Assembly (NCBI RefSeq): GCF_033344935.1
Contig: NZ_JAWPMM010000001.1
Span: 1,226,001 to 1,290,000 of the forward strand
DNA from: Reichenbachiella sp.
GTDB taxonomy: Bacteria; Bacteroidota; Bacteroidia; Cytophagales; Cyclobacteriaceae
Length of the DNA stretch: 64,000 nt
Reading direction: 5' to 3'
Position numbers and translations under genes: made by a program. This document shows, piece after piece, positions 34,361 through 43,290 of this stretch. Each line of letters begins with the position of its first letter. The stretch's first letter is position 1. The notes beneath the pieces are model-generated. The model made no database searches. It saw only the letters and a program-made list of their open reading frames with translations, and was not told where the DNA came from.

Positions 34361-34363
34361 GTA

Positions 34364-35533
34364 TTAGATAATCAGTGATTTATCCCCTTTAAGTAAGTAA
34401 GACAGATAATATCCTTTTTCTTGGTACACACCGTTGTACTTCTGTTCCCTATTGAAGCCAAGTACAGACATTGCCTTACCAACTTGAATCACATTTAGCT
34501 TAATTGTTCTGTCACTTTTGGCTGTCAGGTATGAGACTATGTCGGTTGAAGACCAAAATTCATCATGCTTATCTTTAGTGCCTTGTTTCAGATACCTTTG
34601 GATTAGTTCCATTTCAGGAGTTGATACCTGGTACTTTCTATTTACTCTCTCATTTTCGGCGATTTCATCGGGTGTTAATTCATACTTAAACCCATCCTTG
34701 TAGAGTGAATATGCCTGTCCCCAAACTTTGTCTATGCTCACATTTTTAGAGTAATTCCAGTCAATAGAATCCAATTCGAAACAAAGCCATCGTACCGACC
34801 CTGTCTCGTCATTCAGGAATTCCATCTTATTCGTTGAGCCTATAAAACTCGCTCTTCTTGGAAGCATGTCAGGACGGCGTTCATACGGCCTTCTTACTTT
34901 TACAGTTTCCTTGCTGAATATGCTTTTTAGACCGTTGATTTCAACTTTCGTAAGAGTGGCCAATTCATCGAGGACAATGAGTAAGTTTTCGCATAGACTG
35001 ATTAAACTGTCCTTGTCGGTATTGATATTCTCGGTAACATAATCAGCCAATTGATTTGGAACTAGGAAGCGGCATAGAGTTGACTTACCACTATTTTGAA
35101 CTGGGTGTACGAAAATCAAGGCTTGCTTATTGAATACTTTATCATCGATTGCGCAAGCTATCGTCCTTACAAACATCTTTTTGAAGTGGTTTTCAAACCG
35201 CTCTCTTTCTTTTACTTTGATGTATGTGGAAAATGACATAATATGATCTGTCCCGTCCCACTTCGGTAATGATTCAAAATAATTGATGAAAGGATTGTAT
35301 TTAGGTACGAAATCAGACTTCATAAGAGCTACTATATTGTTTAATGAAAAATTGAAATTTTGATGTTGTAGCTCACGGTAGATATTGTTTTCGTTTAGCG
35401 CTTGCCACCTGTTGGCATTCTTTTCTTTGTACTCGTGCCTGTTTGAAATTTCATTGTATTGGAAATCGTATGTGGCACTCAAATAGTCTTCTACTATTTT
35501 GAATAGAGACTTGATTTCTTTTTTATCCGCCAA
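34364..35533 (-). CDS. VapE/virulence-associated E family NTPase
   Basis: The 389-residue protein has the VapE core. An N-terminal region holds NIVALMKSDFVPKYNPFINYFESLPKWDG. The P-loop is HPVQNSGKSTLCRFL near residue 142, then LLIVLDELATL for Walker B and a sensor block RRASFIGSTNKMEFLND, and SVRWLCFEL. VapE-domain proteins are helicase-like NTPases of phage satellites, prophages and integrative elements and probably act in their replication. No primase domain is fused. It follows the excisionase-like HTH gene by 94 bp. Confidence 0.85.
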   Translation of the reverse strand: MADKKEIKSLFKIVEDYLSATYDFQYNEISNRHEYKEKNANRWQALNENNIYRELQHQNFNFSLNNIVALMKSDFVPKYNPFINYFESLPKWDGTDHIMSFSTYIKVKERERFENHFKKMFVRTIACAIDDKVFNKQALIFVHPVQNSGKSTLCRFLVPNQLADYVTENINTDKDSLISLCENLLIVLDELATLTKVEINGLKSIFSKETVKVRRPYERRPDMLPRRASFIGSTNKMEFLNDETGSVRWLCFELDSIDWNYSKNVSIDKVWGQAYSLYKDGFKYELTPDEIAENERVNRKYQVSTPEMELIQRYLKQGTKDKHDEFWSSTDIVSYLTAKSDRTIKLNVIQVGKAMSVLGFNREQKYNGVYQEKGYYLSYLLKGDKSLII

Positions 35534-35627
35534 TGCTCTTGGGATTTAGGTTTGGAAATTGTTGAATTAACCTTACCTTTGATTCAGTACGAAATCACAG
35601 TAAGACCACGGGTGCAACCGTGGTTTT

Positions 35628-35924
35628 TCATTTTCTAGCTGCCTGTAGCAGATGCCGATTCTTTTGAATAGCAGCCTTTAACTGTGACTTGTAATACCTC
35701 ACTTTGCTACTTCCTTCTGCTTGTTCAAAGGGAATTAACCCTTTCTTTTTCCAGGTTATGATAGTTGTTTGACTTATACCTAAGAACTCCGCAGCTTGTC
35801 GTTGATTCAAAGGCTTGTCTTCGGATGAAGTAATAATCCCTAAAGTTTGAGATTTTCGAATAGCGTTAGCCACCAGTTGTTCAAGTTCATCCTCGTTTAG
35901 TTCTGTGTATGTTACTTTTCCCAT
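35628..35924 (-). CDS. Excisionase-like helix-turn-helix protein
   Basis: The 98-residue protein has an N-terminal helix and a MerR/Xis-type HTH: LNQRQAAEFLGISQTTIITWKKKGLIPFEQ (residues 39-69), then a short wing SKVRYYKSQL and a basic tail. Such proteins direct excision or regulate element genes. In the 125-bp spacer upstream, TTACGTAA (35991-35998) and CACGTAATT (36010-36018) may be its operator. It lies between the integrase-side genes and the VapE-type gene. Confidence 0.8.
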   Translation of the reverse strand: MGKVTYTELNEDELEQLVANAIRKSQTLGIITSSEDKPLNQRQAAEFLGISQTTIITWKKKGLIPFEQAEGSSKVRYYKSQLKAAIQKNRHLLQAARK

Positions 35925-36049
35925 GTTTAACTGTATTTGGTTTAAATCAGCTTTTATGGGTTCAAAGAAGACGAGAGAAAAATTTTGATTTTACGTAAAT
36001 TCAAAAAATCACGTAATTAAGTATGCCAGAAGCGTGTATAGTAGAGGTA

Positions 36050-37141
36050 TTACTTTTTCAAGACTCCGCTCGTTGCGTAAATTTCTGAGATGTCGATTTG
36101 TTTGATATAGTCATGAACTGGAATCTTGTTCTCATCAATTAAAAATTCATAAAGCGCCCTTAGAGAATAAGGGGTATTCAAATTACTTACCATAACTCGG
36201 CAGAAGCCTAGCTTGTTATATATTCCTAAAACAGTCAGCCAGTGTCTAAATAATACGACCAAGTTTCCCTTTTTAAACTGAGGAGACCATTGAATTCGGG
36301 TTTTGGCACAATTATTCTTTGAGAGAAAGGTAGCTTCTATAAGTGAGTCAATTTTATCGGAATCCATCAGTAGGAAACCTTGGTTAATCAGGTATAATAA
36401 AGAAGATTTTACAAAGTTGATATTTTGAACTTTAGAGATGGGAATATTAAGGTAGTGTTCTGTAAAGTGATCTTCAAGGATGCTTCCTTTATAATAATCA
36501 ATGTCGTTTTTCTCGCAGTACCAATTCGCTTGACCTTTTGTGCCAAAAGGCAATAATTTTCGATTGTCATTTTGCTCATTCACGGATCCAATACGCAGCT
36601 TCAGTACAGTGTCTGATTTGGTGATTTTAGAGAATTGTTTAAGTAACGTCAAATGCTTCAAGCGTAACGTAAGATTTGACCCTATTTTTTGTTCTTTTAC
36701 GTAGTCGTCAAACTGATCAAGTGAATTGAAAATTAAGGCTAAAAGATAGTTTGACTCAAAAGTGATTGAATTTTCATATAAATGCATTAAGTCATTGTAC
36801 CACTCATTTAGAGCACAATCCAGTTGCCTATCAGAGTTTTTGAAAAGTACTTCTAGTATATGAATTTCATATTCTGAAATACAAGAAATAGCAATTAGAT
36901 TGCTTCTTTTTTCAATTATTTCATGAATCTGATATACCAATTTTATGAAGGAAATTTCGGGATGCTCATATAAGAAAGTACTTATAAGAGAATTGGTCTC
37001 ACTCTCGATCTTCTCTTTTAGTTTCAGAAAGGTATTTGATTCTAGGTCGAGTTCAGACCTATCTTGAACTAGTTTTAGACAGCTTTCAAACAGCTGATTT
37101 AAGTCTTGATAATGAAGTGTATGGCTTAGGTTAGTAATCAT
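36050..37141 (-). CDS. Hypothetical protein linked to the integrase
   Basis: The 363-residue protein is almost all helical, with no signal or membrane helix. No nucleotide-binding or catalytic motif is visible. Internal features are a long N-terminal helical region (1-170), a middle part with a strand-like KLRIGSVNEQ and KGQANWYCEKNDIDYYKG, and a helical C-terminal region. It starts 5 bp after the integrase stop, so it is cotranscribed with it. Genes at this position in Bacteroidota elements often affect excision, but I cannot assign this one. Confidence 0.6.
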   Translation of the reverse strand: MITNLSHTLHYQDLNQLFESCLKLVQDRSELDLESNTFLKLKEKIESETNSLISTFLYEHPEISFIKLVYQIHEIIEKRSNLIAISCISEYEIHILEVLFKNSDRQLDCALNEWYNDLMHLYENSITFESNYLLALIFNSLDQFDDYVKEQKIGSNLTLRLKHLTLLKQFSKITKSDTVLKLRIGSVNEQNDNRKLLPFGTKGQANWYCEKNDIDYYKGSILEDHFTEHYLNIPISKVQNINFVKSSLLYLINQGFLLMDSDKIDSLIEATFLSKNNCAKTRIQWSPQFKKGNLVVLFRHWLTVLGIYNKLGFCRVMVSNLNTPYSLRALYEFLIDENKIPVHDYIKQIDISEIYATSGVLKK

Positions 37142-37146
37142 ATAGC

Positions 37147-38385
37147 TTAAATTTTATCCCATGTGTTATCCATCTCGGTTTTCTTTACATCTTCTGCGAT
37201 CTTGATATACTTTTTGAAATGCACTTCTTTTTTGTGTCCAGTGATATTCCTAACAACCATTTCCTTCATGCCCAAGATCAGAGAGTTAGTTGCAAAGGTC
37301 TTTCTAGCGGTATGACTTGATATAACCTCATGTTTTGGCTTAGTGGTTTCAATTCTATTACCGCCTACAGACCTTGAAACAACTATCTCAGAATCAATCT
37401 CTGCAGTTTTACAGCACTCTTTGATGTATGAATTATATTTCTGATTGGAGATTTTAGGTAATGGATTGTGAATGGTGTCCTTGTAGCGGTTCAAAATCTC
37501 CTTTGCGTATTTGTTTAGCGGTATTTTATGATTGACCTCTTTAGTCTTTTGAATGTTTTTTAGAATGTAGTCTGAGTGGATATGAGCAGGGAGGAGAGAG
37601 GTTAAATCCGAAAATCGCAAACCAGTAAAACAAGCAAAGCAGAAAGTATCTTTTACATGATTCAAACGATTAGATTTGAAATCGTAATTATGCAACCTTA
37701 GAAGCTCCTCAATAGTCAGGTAAACCACTTCTTTTTCTATTTCTGGAGCTTTAAATTTTCTGTAAGTAAGGGTTGTATTATAATCTCGTTCAGTTGCCCA
37801 GTTGAGAAACGATTTGAGATTAGCGATAATTTTAGAAAAGTAGTTGTCGGCTATCTTTTTTTCTATGAATGCATAAGTTCTGAAATCTTCAAAAAATTCG
37901 AAGTCTATATTTCTAAATGTCAGTTTTCTCTTTTTTTCGCTTTCGAAGTTTTTGAGAAAATTGAAGCAAGTTTGATATGCCATTAATGTACGCTTGGCTT
38001 TATTGCTTTGCCCAACTTTTATGAATTCTTCGAAGACATTGAAAAATGATTTTTTTTCAACTTCCAGGAGAGAGGGATTTTCAATTCGGTCAAGAACGTA
38101 TTTTTTCGTCAAAGTAATATTTTCCTTAAGTACAACTTTGTTGATTTGATGAACAAGCTCTTGTAAACTTTCCAGTTTTGAATTGATGATTTGGTTATCT
38201 TCTTTCGACTTGTCCCCTGATTGTTTCAGTCTTGATTTCTTATCATTCCAGTCAGATGGTTTTACTTTGGCATGCTGCACAGCTTTACGTATTCGTTGAC
38301 TACTAAATGTCAAAGTCATGAAGATAGGACACATGCCGTCTTTGTCTTTTTTTTGCTCATTTGGCTTAAAGGAAAGATTGATCAT
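37147..38385 (-). CDS. Tyrosine recombinase (integrase) of the element
   Basis: The 412-residue protein has an arm-binding N-terminal domain (1-110), a SAM-like core-binding domain (115-205), and a catalytic domain with Arg257 (TGLRFSDL), His358-x-x-Arg361 (SHTARKTF), His384 (TGHKK) and the nucleophile Tyr393 (FKKYIKI). This is the Bacteroidota integrase type (SAM_5 group). Its start lies 21 bp from the right-end GGTGGCAAA motifs and 152 bp from attR, so its own promoter is inside the recombination region. It should catalyse integration into the tRNA-Leu gene. Confidence 0.95.
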   Translation of the reverse strand: MINLSFKPNEQKKDKDGMCPIFMTLTFSSQRIRKAVQHAKVKPSDWNDKKSRLKQSGDKSKEDNQIINSKLESLQELVHQINKVVLKENITLTKKYVLDRIENPSLLEVEKKSFFNVFEEFIKVGQSNKAKRTLMAYQTCFNFLKNFESEKKRKLTFRNIDFEFFEDFRTYAFIEKKIADNYFSKIIANLKSFLNWATERDYNTTLTYRKFKAPEIEKEVVYLTIEELLRLHNYDFKSNRLNHVKDTFCFACFTGLRFSDLTSLLPAHIHSDYILKNIQKTKEVNHKIPLNKYAKEILNRYKDTIHNPLPKISNQKYNSYIKECCKTAEIDSEIVVSRSVGGNRIETTKPKHEVISSHTARKTFATNSLILGMKEMVVRNITGHKKEVHFKKYIKIAEDVKKTEMDNTWDKI

Positions 38386-38406
38386 ATAGAACTCAAATTC
38401 TTATTT

Positions 38407-38430
38407 GGTGGCAAAACTGGTGGCAAATTT
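38407..38430 (+). promoter_or_regulatory. Candidate integrase arm-type sites, right end (order B-A)
   Basis: GGTGGCAAAACT (B) then GGTGGCAAATTT (A): the same two 12-bp motifs as at the left end, in swapped order, just upstream of the integrase start. Confidence 0.6.
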
Positions 38431-38536
38431 TTTGTTCAAGTTGGAACAACTCTATTTGAATAGATTCTATTTGACCTTTGCCAGTGATTTGAGCTAATAT
38501 AAAGAGGATATAATTAATTCTGAAAACATCAAAGTT

Positions 38537-38566
38537 CGGCCCTGGGTACTCAAACCCCTGATAATC
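38537..38566 (+). repeat. attR direct repeat
   Basis: Copy of the left repeat with two mismatches (38550 and 38553). It contains the last bases of the tRNA acceptor stem without the rest of the tRNA, and the left arm of the terminator. Confidence 0.9.
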
Positions 38567-38588
38567 TTAGACTATCAGGGGTTTTTTT
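38553..38588 (+). terminator. Second copy of the tRNA-Leu terminator at attR
   Basis: An 11-bp perfect stem (AACCCCTGATA with TATCAGGGGTT) followed by seven T. It is stronger than the left-end copy and overlaps the stop codon of the convergent gene at 38587. One of the two copies is the original chromosomal terminator, the other came with the element. Confidence 0.8.
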
Positions 38589-41157
38589 ATAACAATCCTA
38601 TCTCCAATAGCTGACCTTTCACTACCTCACTCCAACATTCATAGCCCTTTTTATTTAAATGGAGCATGTCTTCTATGAAAAGTTCGGTTCTAGCTTTTCC
38701 ACCTTTATCAATCATGTAATCGTAGGTCTCAATCCAATAAAGTTGATCATCTGGATCCACCAAAGATTTGAGTTTTTTATTGAGCATGATGATCTTGGAT
38801 TGAAGGTGCATGCGACTTGGGCTAGGTTTTACAGATATGATTGAGATCGGCGCAGCGGGTACGTGCTGTTTTATTTTATCAATCAGCAAGTGAACGGTTC
38901 TGAGTATTTCCTCGGGTGTTCGGCCATTTGCCAAATCGTTATCTCCACCATAAATAACAAAGGAATTCGGGTGAATACCTTTGAAAATTTGATCGAAGTA
39001 GTGTAGGCACCATTCATAGGTAGAGCCGCCAAAGGCGAAATTGGTTGCTTTATTATTTTCTAAATCGGATTGCATAGTCTCCCAAAGCCGAAGGGTGCTA
39101 CTCCCGTAAAAAGCTATGAGGCCTTTTTCTTTTCTTTTAGGCAATACACGTCTTCTCAAGGATTTGACTTCCTGATCAAATTCTAGTTGCGCGCTCCTTT
39201 CGGTTTCAATGGTGGTCACCAGCTGCTGCACGTAATCCCGGTATTCTTTCTGATAATCATTCAAAAAAGAGTAAATGTCGTCTTTCTTGTATGGTCTGAG
39301 TTTTTCACTTAGCCTAAAGGGTTTCTTGATTTCGCAGGCAAATTTTTTGTCCGATATTCTTTTATCAAAATTTGCCATAACTACTGGAACAATCAGCGGT
39401 TCAAAATCCAGATTTTGTATCAGTTTGAAAATACCAGCTTTAAAAATCGTCGGGGAAGTTTCTGTTGTATGCGAAACTCCCTCAGGACTAATAATGATAT
39501 TTTTTTTCTGATGAAGAGCATTTTTTATCTCATTATTGAAATTTTTTAAAGCCTTTGTTTTCTGAATTTTTGATTGGTCAGATTCATCTGAATCCCTCGT
39601 GATTACATTGATGAAATCGAATTTGTTATAATAATTATCATGTCCAAATTCTTCTCGTTTGCCTAACCGCACCACTCTCTTGGCCTGTTGACCATATATT
39701 TCAAAAAGCAGATATCCGAGGTAATGAGAATCAAGAGTTATTTGAAATTGATTGGGCAAAGTGTAATATTCATCGTTACTTAAGTGATTGTAGATAAATA
39801 TACATCCCGTTTGGGCGGGCATATTTTCTAATCCTTTTACAAAAATAGATGGAATAGTAAATGCTTTTTTACAAGCCAACATACAGTCTTGTTGGATATC
39901 CTCCTTTGATTTTTTATCACTTTGTACGGTAACTTCATATATTTCAAGGAGCGCTTGATAGAAAGCAGATTCCTTCTGCGTCTTGATAAGATTATCCAAA
40001 CATAAAGAGGCCAAATTTCTCTCGGCCGGTCGGCCAGTCAATTCCACATGATGCAGAACTGCCAAAGCATCGGGAATCGTATTTTTATTAGCTAGTAAAA
40101 AGGGTACTTTATGTAAATCTGATTGTACCGAAATTTTGGTGTTGTTGCCAGTTATCAGAGTGTTGGCTACGATCTCTTCATCGTTAAACTGGGAAGTAAT
40201 GAATCGAGTGCGTACTGCTCGAAGTTGGTTGTTGATAAGCCAAAGTACTCTTTTTTGAAATTTTAATTCAAATTCCCAATGAAGTTTAAATCCTTTGGTT
40301 AGCGTAGACCAGGGAATATATCGGACGATGGAATCCTTTGTAGCAAATGCAATCATAGCACTCTCGACTCCAAGCAAAGAAGACGAACTGATCAGGTACC
40401 CAGGTGTAGAAATGGATCTAAACGGTACATTGAATTCTTTCCCTGATTCTACATCAAAGAGATTTCTGGCATACTGCACAGCGCCTGATTCAATGATAAA
40501 GACACCCTTTTTTATTTCTCCCTGATCGATAATCAGATCCCCTTTTTGATACTGGCGTCTTTCCATTTTTGGTGTTAGTAGTGCTAGGTGTTTTTCTTCA
40601 AACACTTCAAAAAATGGTGACTGCATTAAAAACAAGATGGAATCTGATGGGGTTTCAGATTCATAAGTAAGAAAACCGTTAGTTGAAGGTTGGTATGTTA
40701 TGGCTGCAGTGGTAACCTGACCTGACGAAAATAATCCACTTGTATCACTGATGAATTTGCTGGAGTGGAGATTGATAAAATTGAAAAATTTAGTGGCCAG
40801 TCTTGGATTTTGCTCTAAGGTAGCAATGAGCAATTGAGTTTCCCATTGAATGAGCTTGGCCGACTCCGTTGCGACGACAGCAGAGGTTTCATTTCTAAAG
40901 GGTGAAATAAATGCATCCATTCCAATGGGTGCAAAGGGTGAATGGCTTTTCCCTGCCAAAATCTCCTCGCTATCATTAGCCAACAGTTGATGAAAATGTA
41001 CGGTACCTTCTAGCAGAAGATAGAAATGTGCTACCCGTTCAAATTGTTTTTTTAAGGAGGTGCCTTTTTCGTATGTGACTACTTGGGCAATATCACTTAA
41101 TTCAAGAATTGCTTGAGGTAGTAGATTATTCATTAGTTGACTTGATTTAATTATCAA
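38587..41157 (-). CDS. Fusion protein: two cNMP-binding-like domains, PlsC-like acyltransferase and SGNH hydrolase
   Basis: The 856-residue protein has two cyclic-nucleotide-binding-like domains (about 20-135 and 180-300; second with KGDLIIDQGEIKKGVFIIESGAV). An acyltransferase domain follows (about 440-620) with NHLSND at 457-462 (NHxxxD box) and ISPEG at 556-560. The C-terminal SGNH domain (about 675-855) has GSST (685-688, nucleophile Ser686 or Ser687), FGGST, GGDND (737-741) and DMLH (830-833). No signal or membrane helix is seen. It may acylate and deacylate a lipid or sugar under control of a small ligand; this is inference. It stands alone next to the element. Confidence 0.8.
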   Translation of the reverse strand: MIIKSSQLMNNLLPQAILELSDIAQVVTYEKGTSLKKQFERVAHFYLLLEGTVHFHQLLANDSEEILAGKSHSPFAPIGMDAFISPFRNETSAVVATESAKLIQWETQLLIATLEQNPRLATKFFNFINLHSSKFISDTSGLFSSGQVTTAAITYQPSTNGFLTYESETPSDSILFLMQSPFFEVFEEKHLALLTPKMERRQYQKGDLIIDQGEIKKGVFIIESGAVQYARNLFDVESGKEFNVPFRSISTPGYLISSSSLLGVESAMIAFATKDSIVRYIPWSTLTKGFKLHWEFELKFQKRVLWLINNQLRAVRTRFITSQFNDEEIVANTLITGNNTKISVQSDLHKVPFLLANKNTIPDALAVLHHVELTGRPAERNLASLCLDNLIKTQKESAFYQALLEIYEVTVQSDKKSKEDIQQDCMLACKKAFTIPSIFVKGLENMPAQTGCIFIYNHLSNDEYYTLPNQFQITLDSHYLGYLLFEIYGQQAKRVVRLGKREEFGHDNYYNKFDFINVITRDSDESDQSKIQKTKALKNFNNEIKNALHQKKNIIISPEGVSHTTETSPTIFKAGIFKLIQNLDFEPLIVPVVMANFDKRISDKKFACEIKKPFRLSEKLRPYKKDDIYSFLNDYQKEYRDYVQQLVTTIETERSAQLEFDQEVKSLRRRVLPKRKEKGLIAFYGSSTLRLWETMQSDLENNKATNFAFGGSTYEWCLHYFDQIFKGIHPNSFVIYGGDNDLANGRTPEEILRTVHLLIDKIKQHVPAAPISIISVKPSPSRMHLQSKIIMLNKKLKSLVDPDDQLYWIETYDYMIDKGGKARTELFIEDMLHLNKKGYECWSEVVKGQLLEIGLL

Positions 41158-41532
41158 TGAAACAACCTAATTGTTGAAATATTGATCAGTAAAATTGATT
41201 TTAATTGAATAATGGATGGTTGTTTGTATGATTTTTTAAAAATATCAAAAATGAGCAGAATATTTTGATAATTGAATGTGTTTTTTCGCAGTTAACTAGA
41301 GTTAAGTACTGAATAACAATTCATTTGTTAGCAGTATCTGAAGCAAAATGCTTACTTGAATAATCAAAATTGTGGAAGAGCAATATCCAGCCGCTTCTCA
41401 TTTACCAATTAGGTGGTTTAGAGAGATAAGTGGTGAAACTTTGAAAAGTTCATTGAGGAAACTTGAATCTGGTGCTAACGATAGTCGAAAGCACCTCTGA
41501 CTATACTGTTGGATATAATCAAGTGTGATTGG

Positions 41533-41558
41533 AAGGGATGAGTGAGACTCATCCCTTC
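41533..41558. repeat. 10-bp hairpin in a gene-free stretch
   Basis: AAGGGATGAG and CTCATCCCTT flank a 6-base loop, about 95 bp after the altronate dehydratase stop. No U-run follows on either strand, so it is a possible terminator only. In the rest of 41158-41652 I see no gene; it is AT-rich and should contain the promoter of the fusion-protein gene. Confidence 0.45.
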
Positions 41559-41652
41559 ACTTTGTATCATAAATATGAAGAGGAGATAGCGAATTTTATA
41601 CCACCTTAGGATACAAATCTTAATCCTGTCATTGTGCTATCGATTCATGTTG

Positions 41653-43290
41653 TCAAAGCGAAACTCCTCTTTTCCACGGAATGAAATCTTCCTGATTCAT
41701 CAGTACGGCTTTGGACTGAATTTCTCCACTGGCAATTTTGATGACCTGATCGAGCATTTCTTCGCCCATTTCTGGAATACTTTTTTTCCCTTCGATCACC
41801 TCGCCTGTATTGATGTCTATGATATCTGGCATACGCTCTGCCAATTTCGAATTCGAAGACACTTTCAAGATCGGTGCAATCGGATTGCCTGTAGGCGTGC
41901 CTAGGCCTGTGGTAAAGAGCACCACATTGGCTCCAGAGCCTACGAGACCGGTCGTCGATTCCACGTCATTGCCAGGCGTGCAGAGCAGGCTCAAGCCGGG
42001 CTCGTTTGCGTACTCGGTATAGTCTAATACATCTACCACGGGTGAAGTGCCGCCTTTTTTAGCCGCTCCGGCAGATTTCATGGCGTCTGTGATCAGACCG
42101 TCTTTGATGTTGCCGGGCGAAGGATTCATGTCGAAGCCAGAGCCGACATCTTCCGCCGCTTTGGCGTAGGCCCGCATCAGTTTGATGAATTTTTCGGCAT
42201 GTGCTGGATTGTTCGTTCTGTTGATCAACTCCTGCTCTACGCCACAGAGTTCTGGAAACTCAGACAATATCGCTTTGCCTCCCAAAGCAGTTATCATATC
42301 CGAAACATGACCCAAAGTGGGATTGGCAGAAATGCCCGAAAATCCATCAGACCCACCACATTCCAATCCGATGGTGAGTTTGGATAGCGGTGCTGGCTGT
42401 CGCTCTATTTTGTTGGCTTCGATCAGTCCTTTGAATGTTTCCTTAATCGCTCCTTCGATCAAGTCGGTTTCTTTGCCCATCTCTTGCTGATCAAAAATCA
42501 GCAAAGGTTTCGTCAGCGTACCAGAAGCATCGGCTATGGCACTTTGTAGTGTGCTTACCTGTGCATTTTGGCACCCAAGACTCAGCACAGTTGCTCCTGC
42601 CACATTGGGGTTTTTCAGGTACCCGGCCAGCAAACGACACAGCGTATCGCTGTCCTCACGAGTGCCACCACATCCCGCTTGGTGCGTGATGAATTTGATT
42701 TTTACATTTTCGAATACGTGATTTTTGGCCTGGCCATTGGAGGAGGCTAATTTGATTTCATCAAACGAAGCGCCACTGGTGTATTGATTGACCAAACTGC
42801 TCGCAAAGTCACTGTATGCATTGGACTGTTCGTAGCCCAGCGCTTTTTCAAATGCCTTTTTAATGGTGAGGATATTTCTGTTTTCACAGAATACCAAAGG
42901 AAATACAAGCCACACATTATCTGTGCCCACTTGTCCGTCGGCACGGTGATAGCCATTGAAAGTGCGATTGGTGAATTTACTCACGTCAGGGGCGGTCCAT
43001 TGAAACGCGCCGTTGGTTTTGCCAGAAAATTCGGTGGCCTTATGCGCCGTGTTTTCTACAGTGATGGCTTGCCCTTGTTTGATGTCGTGCTTGGCCGTAC
43101 CTACCACCAGGCCATACATGTACATTTCTTCACCTTTGGCAAAATCGTGTAGTGCAAATTTATGTTTGGCCTGAATGCTTTGCTGTAGCGTCACTTCGGT
43201 GTCGTTTACCAGCAAAGTAGTACCTGCATCGAGGTCAGTCAGTGCCACACCCAGGTTGTCTGTATCGTTGATGGTTATTGCCTGATTCAT
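41653..43290 (-). CDS. uxaA: Altronate dehydratase
   Basis: The 545-residue protein has an N-terminal SAF domain (about 1-95) and the UxaA catalytic domain with HQAGCGGTREDSDTL, LGCQNAQ, ECGGSDGFSGISANP and the late VVLFTTGLGTPTGNPIAP. It dehydrates D-altronate to 2-keto-3-deoxy-D-gluconate, an iron-dependent step. I chose ATG 43290 because its bases overlap the TGA of uxaB (ATGA); an in-frame start 36 codons upstream lies deep in uxaB and gives a non-homologous arginine-rich extension. It is the last gene of the galacturonate operon. Confidence 0.92.
   Translation of the reverse strand: MNQAITINDTDNLGVALTDLDAGTTLLVNDTEVTLQQSIQAKHKFALHDFAKGEEMYMYGLVVGTAKHDIKQGQAITVENTAHKATEFSGKTNGAFQWTAPDVSKFTNRTFNGYHRADGQVGTDNVWLVFPLVFCENRNILTIKKAFEKALGYEQSNAYSDFASSLVNQYTSGASFDEIKLASSNGQAKNHVFENVKIKFITHQAGCGGTREDSDTLCRLLAGYLKNPNVAGATVLSLGCQNAQVSTLQSAIADASGTLTKPLLIFDQQEMGKETDLIEGAIKETFKGLIEANKIERQPAPLSKLTIGLECGGSDGFSGISANPTLGHVSDMITALGGKAILSEFPELCGVEQELINRTNNPAHAEKFIKLMRAYAKAAEDVGSGFDMNPSPGNIKDGLITDAMKSAGAAKKGGTSPVVDVLDYTEYANEPGLSLLCTPGNDVESTTGLVGSGANVVLFTTGLGTPTGNPIAPILKVSSNSKLAERMPDIIDINTGEVIEGKKSIPEMGEEMLDQVIKIASGEIQSKAVLMNQEDFIPWKRGVSL

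Larger units (their letters stand above)
22517..38566. mobile_element. 16.0 kb integrative element inserted in the 3' end of tRNA-Leu(CAA)
   Basis: The element is delimited by a 30-bp direct repeat (22517-22546 and 38537-38566, 28 of 30 bases identical), starting in the tRNA T-arm/acceptor region. A tyrosine recombinase gene lies 152 bp from the right repeat and reads inward. Gene content is accessory: excisionase-like HTH, VapE NTPase, VirD4-like ATPase, toxin pair and a nuclease/KAP cassette. The DNA is visibly more AT-rich than both flanks. The tRNA stays intact at the left end. It has no recognised relaxase, so it may be a mobilisable island, a satellite-like element or an element using an unknown transfer start. 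Confidence 0.93.

Noticed and set aside
34174-34371. 65-codon rightward frame next to the VapE-type gene
   Set aside because: It runs through the palindrome cluster and into the vapE end with no coding-like composition.
22517-38566. Relaxase or T4SS genes inside the element
   Set aside because: No HUH or MOB-type motif was seen in any element protein, so conjugative status is not claimed.
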